DNA of 64,000 nucleotides, from assembly GCF_963929015.1 (NCBI RefSeq), contig NZ_CAWVHE010000013.1, positions 434,001-498,000 on the forward strand, given 5' to 3'. Origin of the DNA: Merdimonas sp963929015 (GTDB lineage Bacteria; Bacillota; Clostridia; Lachnospirales; Lachnospiraceae). The notes beneath the pieces are model-generated. The model did not search any database and was not told the origin of the DNA. It saw only the letters and a list, made by a program, of their open reading frames with translations. This document shows positions 60,712-64,000 of this stretch, one piece after another. Positions within the stretch are counted from its first letter, which is position 1. Every line of letters starts with the position of its first letter. A program made the position numbers and the translations under genes.

Positions 60712-61539
60712 TCATCTTACCACACCCGGAAACTCTTCTGCAAGAAATTCTGTCATCCCGTCCCGGTATCTGAATGGCAGATGCTGAAGCTGGCAGGCCG
60801 GATTGCGTCTTTCTTCAATGCTGATCGCCCGGCAGAACCCTCTCCACAGCCGCGCATACTGCCGTTCCGCATCAGAAACCTGTGTCAAAAATTCCTCTTC
60901 TGCATCTCCCCGCCCCTCCCGGTTCTTTCCTTCCGGCTCCTGCTGCACCATCACCCAATTTTTCCCTGCTTCATGGATTACATACTGTCCATGCCGCTGA
61001 TCGTGGATCATCCAGTTTTCTCCCGGGAGGCGATCCTGAAAATGCGGGGCCAGGCAGGGAAGCACCCGGGCCCTGGGACGGATCGCAGCGTACAACACCC
61101 CGTTTTCCAGTTCCCGAAACCTTAGAAAGCCCTTGAAGTTATGTGCTTCTCCACCCACTGCACGACTTAATTCAAACACTTTTTCCACCATGGGATGACT
61201 AAGGTGTTCCATGATCTTTTGACTGTCTGCAATAGTTCTTGCCGCAAACATGGTTCCAAGCACTGCATTTCCCTTCTCCGGATCCTCTGACAGCAGCGCG
61301 TAAGAAAAATCCCGCCTGGCCCTCTCTCCCATGTTTTTCCAGATCAGCCGGTCTACTGCTGCCGCTTTTTTCAGATCTTCCTCCACCTCCGTGTATTCGC
61401 AGAACAGCTCCTGCTCCACCTGGCCTTTCAGCGCGATCCCGCAGCCTTCCTGCCGGTTTACCACTGCCTGCTTCCAGGCGTCATAAATTCCCGAATAGAT
61501 CCCTGGCACGGAATCTGTACAAATATAAATGGTCCTCAC
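60712..61539 (-). CDS. TIGR03915 family putative DNA repair protein, GTG start
   Basis: A 275-residue protein of the family that accompanies the TIGR03916 radical-SAM enzyme, annotated as a probable DNA metabolism protein. Elements seen are IYICTDSVPGIYSGIYDAW at the N-terminus, HNFKGFLRFREL and a catalytic-like DRLPGENWMIHDQRHG. Relatives are fused to or found with uracil-DNA glycosylase-like domains; none is seen here. The start is GTG, overlapping the radical-SAM stop in GTGA, with GGGAGAATGTGATC upstream. Confidence 0.85.
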   Translation of the reverse strand: MRTIYICTDSVPGIYSGIYDAWKQAVVNRQEGCGIALKGQVEQELFCEYTEVEEDLKKAAAVDRLIWKNMGERARRDFSYALLSEDPEKGNAVLGTMFAARTIADSQKIMEHLSHPMVEKVFELSRAVGGEAHNFKGFLRFRELENGVLYAAIRPRARVLPCLAPHFQDRLPGENWMIHDQRHGQYVIHEAGKNWVMVQQEPEGKNREGRGDAEEEFLTQVSDAERQYARLWRGFCRAISIEERRNPACQLQHLPFRYRDGMTEFLAEEFPGVVR

Positions 61540-62849
61540 ACGATCACATTCTCCCTGAATCTTACATCATCAAACAGTGACAGCTGCCGGTATCCCAGAT
61601 TTCTCACTTCAGCCGGCAGTTTTTCCTTTGTTTCCAGAAGATTTCTTGCAATGTAGTCCTCTTCCATCCTGACGGGATACATCATCTTACCCTGGCAGGT
61701 AATGAAATACAGAGCCCGCTTCAAAACCACGCCCATTTTCTTCAGATCCTGAAACCCAAGGACTCCCAGTCTTCTGGCCTTCACGATCCTGGAGGCAGAC
61801 TTGTATCCGATCCCCGGAACCCGTAAAAGCGTCCGGTAGTCCGCCCGGTTCACCTCCACCGGAAACTGCTCCAGATGATTCAGCGCCCAGTTGCATTTCG
61901 GATCAAAGTGAATATTAAAATTCGGCTGATCCTCAGACAGAAGTTCCTCTGCTCGGAAATGATAATACCGCAGCAGCCAGTCCGCCTGATACAGCCGGTG
62001 TTCCCTAAGAAGCGGCGGTCCTGCGTCTGTCCTGGCAGGAAGCGCCGCATCGTCATTGACATGGACAAAGGCGGAATAAAACACCCTCTTCAGATCAAAT
62101 TTGTCATAAAGGGACTGGGCCACCCGGACAATCTGGTAGTCCGTCTCCGGCGTGGCCCCGATGATCATCTGCGTACTCTGTCCTGCAGGGACAAACTTTG
62201 GCCCGCCCCGGTACAGCTGGATCTCCTGCTTATTTTCCATCATTCTTGTCTGCACCAGACGCATAGGCTCCAGGATCTTTTGCCGGGTTTTATGAGGCGC
62301 CAGCATCTTCAGCCCTTCCGCTGTGGGAAGCTCCAGATTGATGCTCATCCGGTCAGCCAGAAATCCCATCCGCTCCACCAGTTCCCGGCTGGCTCCCGGG
62401 ATCGCCTTCACATGGATATACCCCTGAAAACGGCACTCCCGGCGCAGTTTCCACAAAGTAGCGTACAAAAGTTCCATAGTATAATCCGGGCTCACCAACA
62501 CCCCGGAACTTAGGAAAAGCCCTTCAATATAATTCCTCCGGTAAAACTCCATCGTAAGCGTACACACCTCATCCGGCGTAAAAGAAGCCCGGCGCACATC
62601 GTTGCTCCGGCGGTTGATACAATATTTACAGTCATAGATACACTCATTGGTGAACAGGATCTTCAAAAGAGAAATACACCGCCCGTCCGCAGAAAAACTG
62701 TGGCAGATCCCCGCACGCTCACAACTGCCCATGCCGGCGCCGTCCCCCCGCCTGTCCGCACCGCTGGACGTGCAGGCCACATCGTACTTGGCCGCATCCG
62801 TCAGAATCTCCAGCTTCTCATACAGATCCATCGATTCCTGGAGCCACAT
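61536..62849 (-). CDS. Putative DNA modification/repair radical SAM protein (TIGR03916)
   Basis: A 437-residue radical-SAM enzyme. The cluster motif CIYDCKYC (C70, C74, C77) is preceded by four cysteines (C26, C43, C49, C58) that may bind another cluster. The C-terminal part has a helix-hairpin-helix (LLRVPGIGYKSASRIVKAR), pointing to DNA. The substrate is unknown; the family is linked by name to UDG-like proteins. GGGAGGTGATACT precedes the ATG at 62849. The promoter carries a LexA-type box, so it is probably damage-induced. Confidence 0.9.
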   Translation of the reverse strand: MWLQESMDLYEKLEILTDAAKYDVACTSSGADRRGDGAGMGSCERAGICHSFSADGRCISLLKILFTNECIYDCKYCINRRSNDVRRASFTPDEVCTLTMEFYRRNYIEGLFLSSGVLVSPDYTMELLYATLWKLRRECRFQGYIHVKAIPGASRELVERMGFLADRMSINLELPTAEGLKMLAPHKTRQKILEPMRLVQTRMMENKQEIQLYRGGPKFVPAGQSTQMIIGATPETDYQIVRVAQSLYDKFDLKRVFYSAFVHVNDDAALPARTDAGPPLLREHRLYQADWLLRYYHFRAEELLSEDQPNFNIHFDPKCNWALNHLEQFPVEVNRADYRTLLRVPGIGYKSASRIVKARRLGVLGFQDLKKMGVVLKRALYFITCQGKMMYPVRMEEDYIARNLLETKEKLPAEVRNLGYRQLSLFDDVRFRENVIV

Positions 62850-62866
62850 AGTATCACCTCCCGAAT

Positions 62867-62922
62867 GGGGACGCGGTAAATGCAAAACCAGACGCGGTAA
62901 AATGCAAAAGGTCTACGTCCCC
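62867..62922. repeat. Decayed T-core element with internal direct repeat
   Basis: GGGGACG (62867-62873) at one end and ACGTCCCC at the other keep the ends of the T-core palindrome, but the left arm is replaced by two near-identical words, GACGCGGTAAATGCAAAA (62870-62887) and GACGCGGTAAAATGCAAAA (62891-62909). Only the right half, GCAAAAGGTCTACGTCCCC, is intact. Confidence 0.75.
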
Positions 62923-62937
62923 AACACACTGCAAAAA

Positions 62938-62987
62938 GAACATTTGTTCGATATATTTATTATACAAACAGACGTTCTTTTTGTCAA
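62938..62987 (-). promoter_or_regulatory. SOS-type promoter with LexA-like boxes
   Basis: TTGACA (62982-62987) and TATAAT (62959-62964) on the minus strand, spacer 17. A near-consensus Gram-positive LexA/DinR box, CGAACAAATGTTCT, starts at 62950, and a weaker one, AGAACGTCTGTTTG, fills the spacer (62965-62978). LexA bound there would block the radical-SAM/TIGR03915 operon. Confidence 0.8.
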
Positions 62988-63077
62988 CTCCCTTCTCTTT
63001 TAGCCATTTTCTGTTTTTCGTATTGCATAGGCATGGGTTTTGGCAACAGGGTACGGGTACACCCCTAATGCCAAAAA

Positions 63078-63164
63078 GGGACACCCTGAAATGCAATTTG
63101 GGACACCGCAAAACGCAATTTGGGACGTAGACCTTTGCAAAAGGTCTACGTCCCAAATTGCGTT
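63078..63164. repeat. T-core palindrome with two upstream 22-base repeats
   Basis: The palindrome 63112-63164 has 25-base arms around a GCA loop: core GGGACGTAGACCTTT with the copy-specific AACGCAATTT outside. The right arm takes in two bases of the Mrp stop codon. To its left, GGGACACC...GCAATTT occurs twice (63078-63099 and 63100-63121) and ends in the same GCAATTT, as if the flank had been copied stepwise. Confidence 0.85.
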
Positions 63165-63993
63165 ACATCTTATTCACTACTCCGGCCAGGTATTCATTGC
63201 TGACCTCATAAAATTTTTCTTCTTCCACAGCCTGTGCAAGTCCCGCGTCTATGGGCATCTTGCCAAGCACCGGAATTCCGAGCTTTGCGGCTGCTTCGTC
63301 TATATGACTCTCGCCAAACACGGATATTTTCTTTCCGCAGTCCGGGCATACCAGATAGCTGTAATTTTCTACCACGCCCAGTACCGGGATGTTCATCTGC
63401 ACTGCCATATTGTAGGCTTTTTCTACGATCATCTGTACCAGATCCTGAGGGGATGTGACGATCACTACGCCGTCTACAGGCAGAGACTGGAATACGGTCA
63501 GCGGCACGTCGCCGGTTCCCGGCGGCATATCTACGAACAGATAGTCCAGATCGCCCCAGATCACGTCAGTCCAGAACTGTGTGACAACGCCTGCGATGAT
63601 CGGCCCTCTCCAGATCACTGGGTCGGACTCGTGCTCCAGAAGCAGATTGACGGACATGATCTTTGTCCCGTCCTTTGCTTCTGCCGGAAGAATCTCTTCC
63701 CCGTTTCCTCTTGCTGTCTCATGGATCCCATACATCTTCGGGATGGACGGGCCTGTAATGTCTGCGTCCAGGATGCCCACGGAAAATCCCTGCTCCCGCA
63801 TGATCCTTGCAAGAGACGCTGTGACCATGGATTTGCCCACACCGCCTTTCCCGCTGACCACCGCGATCACTTTCCCGATCCGGGAATGAGCGTTGGCCGG
63901 CTTCTTAAAGTCGACAGGCTTACTGGTACAGCTGTCCGCATGTGCACATCCGGCGCAGTCGGATGGAGAGCATCCATTTTGCTGTTCTGCCAT
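63163..63993 (-). CDS. Mrp/NBP35 family iron-sulfur carrier ATPase
   Basis: A 276-residue P-loop ATPase. The loop is VSGKGGVGKS at 46-55, with DADITGPS and DMPPGTGDVPL further on. The N-terminus holds four cysteines (C8, C13, C16, C22), as in eukaryotic NBP35, and a C-terminal CPDCGKK pair probably holds a bridging cluster. Proteins of this group assemble or carry 4Fe-4S clusters, fitting the neighbouring radical-SAM and XPD-type proteins, though a link is not shown. The ATG is seven bases from the window edge, so its ribosome site is not visible. Confidence 0.93.
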   Translation of the reverse strand: MAEQQNGCSPSDCAGCAHADSCTSKPVDFKKPANAHSRIGKVIAVVSGKGGVGKSMVTASLARIMREQGFSVGILDADITGPSIPKMYGIHETARGNGEEILPAEAKDGTKIMSVNLLLEHESDPVIWRGPIIAGVVTQFWTDVIWGDLDYLFVDMPPGTGDVPLTVFQSLPVDGVVIVTSPQDLVQMIVEKAYNMAVQMNIPVLGVVENYSYLVCPDCGKKISVFGESHIDEAAAKLGIPVLGKMPIDAGLAQAVEEEKFYEVSNEYLAGVVNKM

Positions 63994-64000
63994 TTCTGAT

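Noticed and set aside
63040..63999. 319-codon open frame opposite mrp
   Set aside because: It starts within the repeat region, has no ribosome site and mirrors the conserved ATPase.

Overview
The window is chromosomal DNA from a spore-forming Clostridia, most likely a Lachnospiraceae gut anaerobe. The evidence is SpoVAF and SigH, the cysS-mrnC-rlmB-sigH gene order, T-box and L20-leader control, DUF1540, YesM/YesN-controlled carbohydrate ABC transport, and TTGACA/TATAAT promoters with strong AGGAGG ribosome sites. Species cannot be fixed from the sequence alone. Almost all genes lie on the minus strand; only luxS and two small membrane-protein genes are on the plus strand.

Layout. 1-3057: trpS (cut by the window edge), a histidine phosphatase, luxS, a HEPN/MNT pair and a nicotinamidase-like hydrolase. 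3308-11583: a complete oligosaccharide uptake locus, transcribed yesM-like kinase, yesN-like regulator, two permeases, GH43-type enzyme, binding lipoprotein. 11896-13194: infC-rpmI-rplT with an L20-type leader and an AUU start for infC. 13365-18997: a sodium symporter and a MarR-controlled heterodimeric ABC exporter. 19150-25909: B3/4 protein, DegV protein, spoVAF, dut, and a tryptophan-type ABC importer behind a T-box with a UGG specifier. 25941-31949: AGCS symporter, metA, DUF1540 protein, thrS and a thioesterase behind a threonine-type T-box. 31972-40690: YdcF and SEC-C proteins, small ORFs, purA, cls, a MocR regulator, glnS and tRNA-Thr. 40720-53390: the sigH-rlmB-mrnC-cysS cluster, a two-component system, a GNAT protein, ispF, glycerate kinase, a truncated larA beside tRNA-Met and tRNA-Val, and gdhA. 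53638-63993: purL, a TIGR01906 membrane protein, a RecB-nuclease/XPD-helicase fusion, a radical-SAM plus TIGR03915 DNA-repair pair behind an SOS-type promoter, and an Mrp ATPase.

The most unusual structure is a set of long, near-perfect palindromes sitting against the 3' ends of genes. There are two core families, GGGGACGGGGGATTT and GGGACGTAGACCTTT. Copies share the core, but most have their own outer arms that mirror each other, in two cases including stop-codon bases of the neighbouring gene. Two loci carry a paired version around a conserved spacer with three DnaA-box-like words. The second highlight is an apparent LexA-controlled promoter in front of the radical-SAM/TIGR03915 pair.
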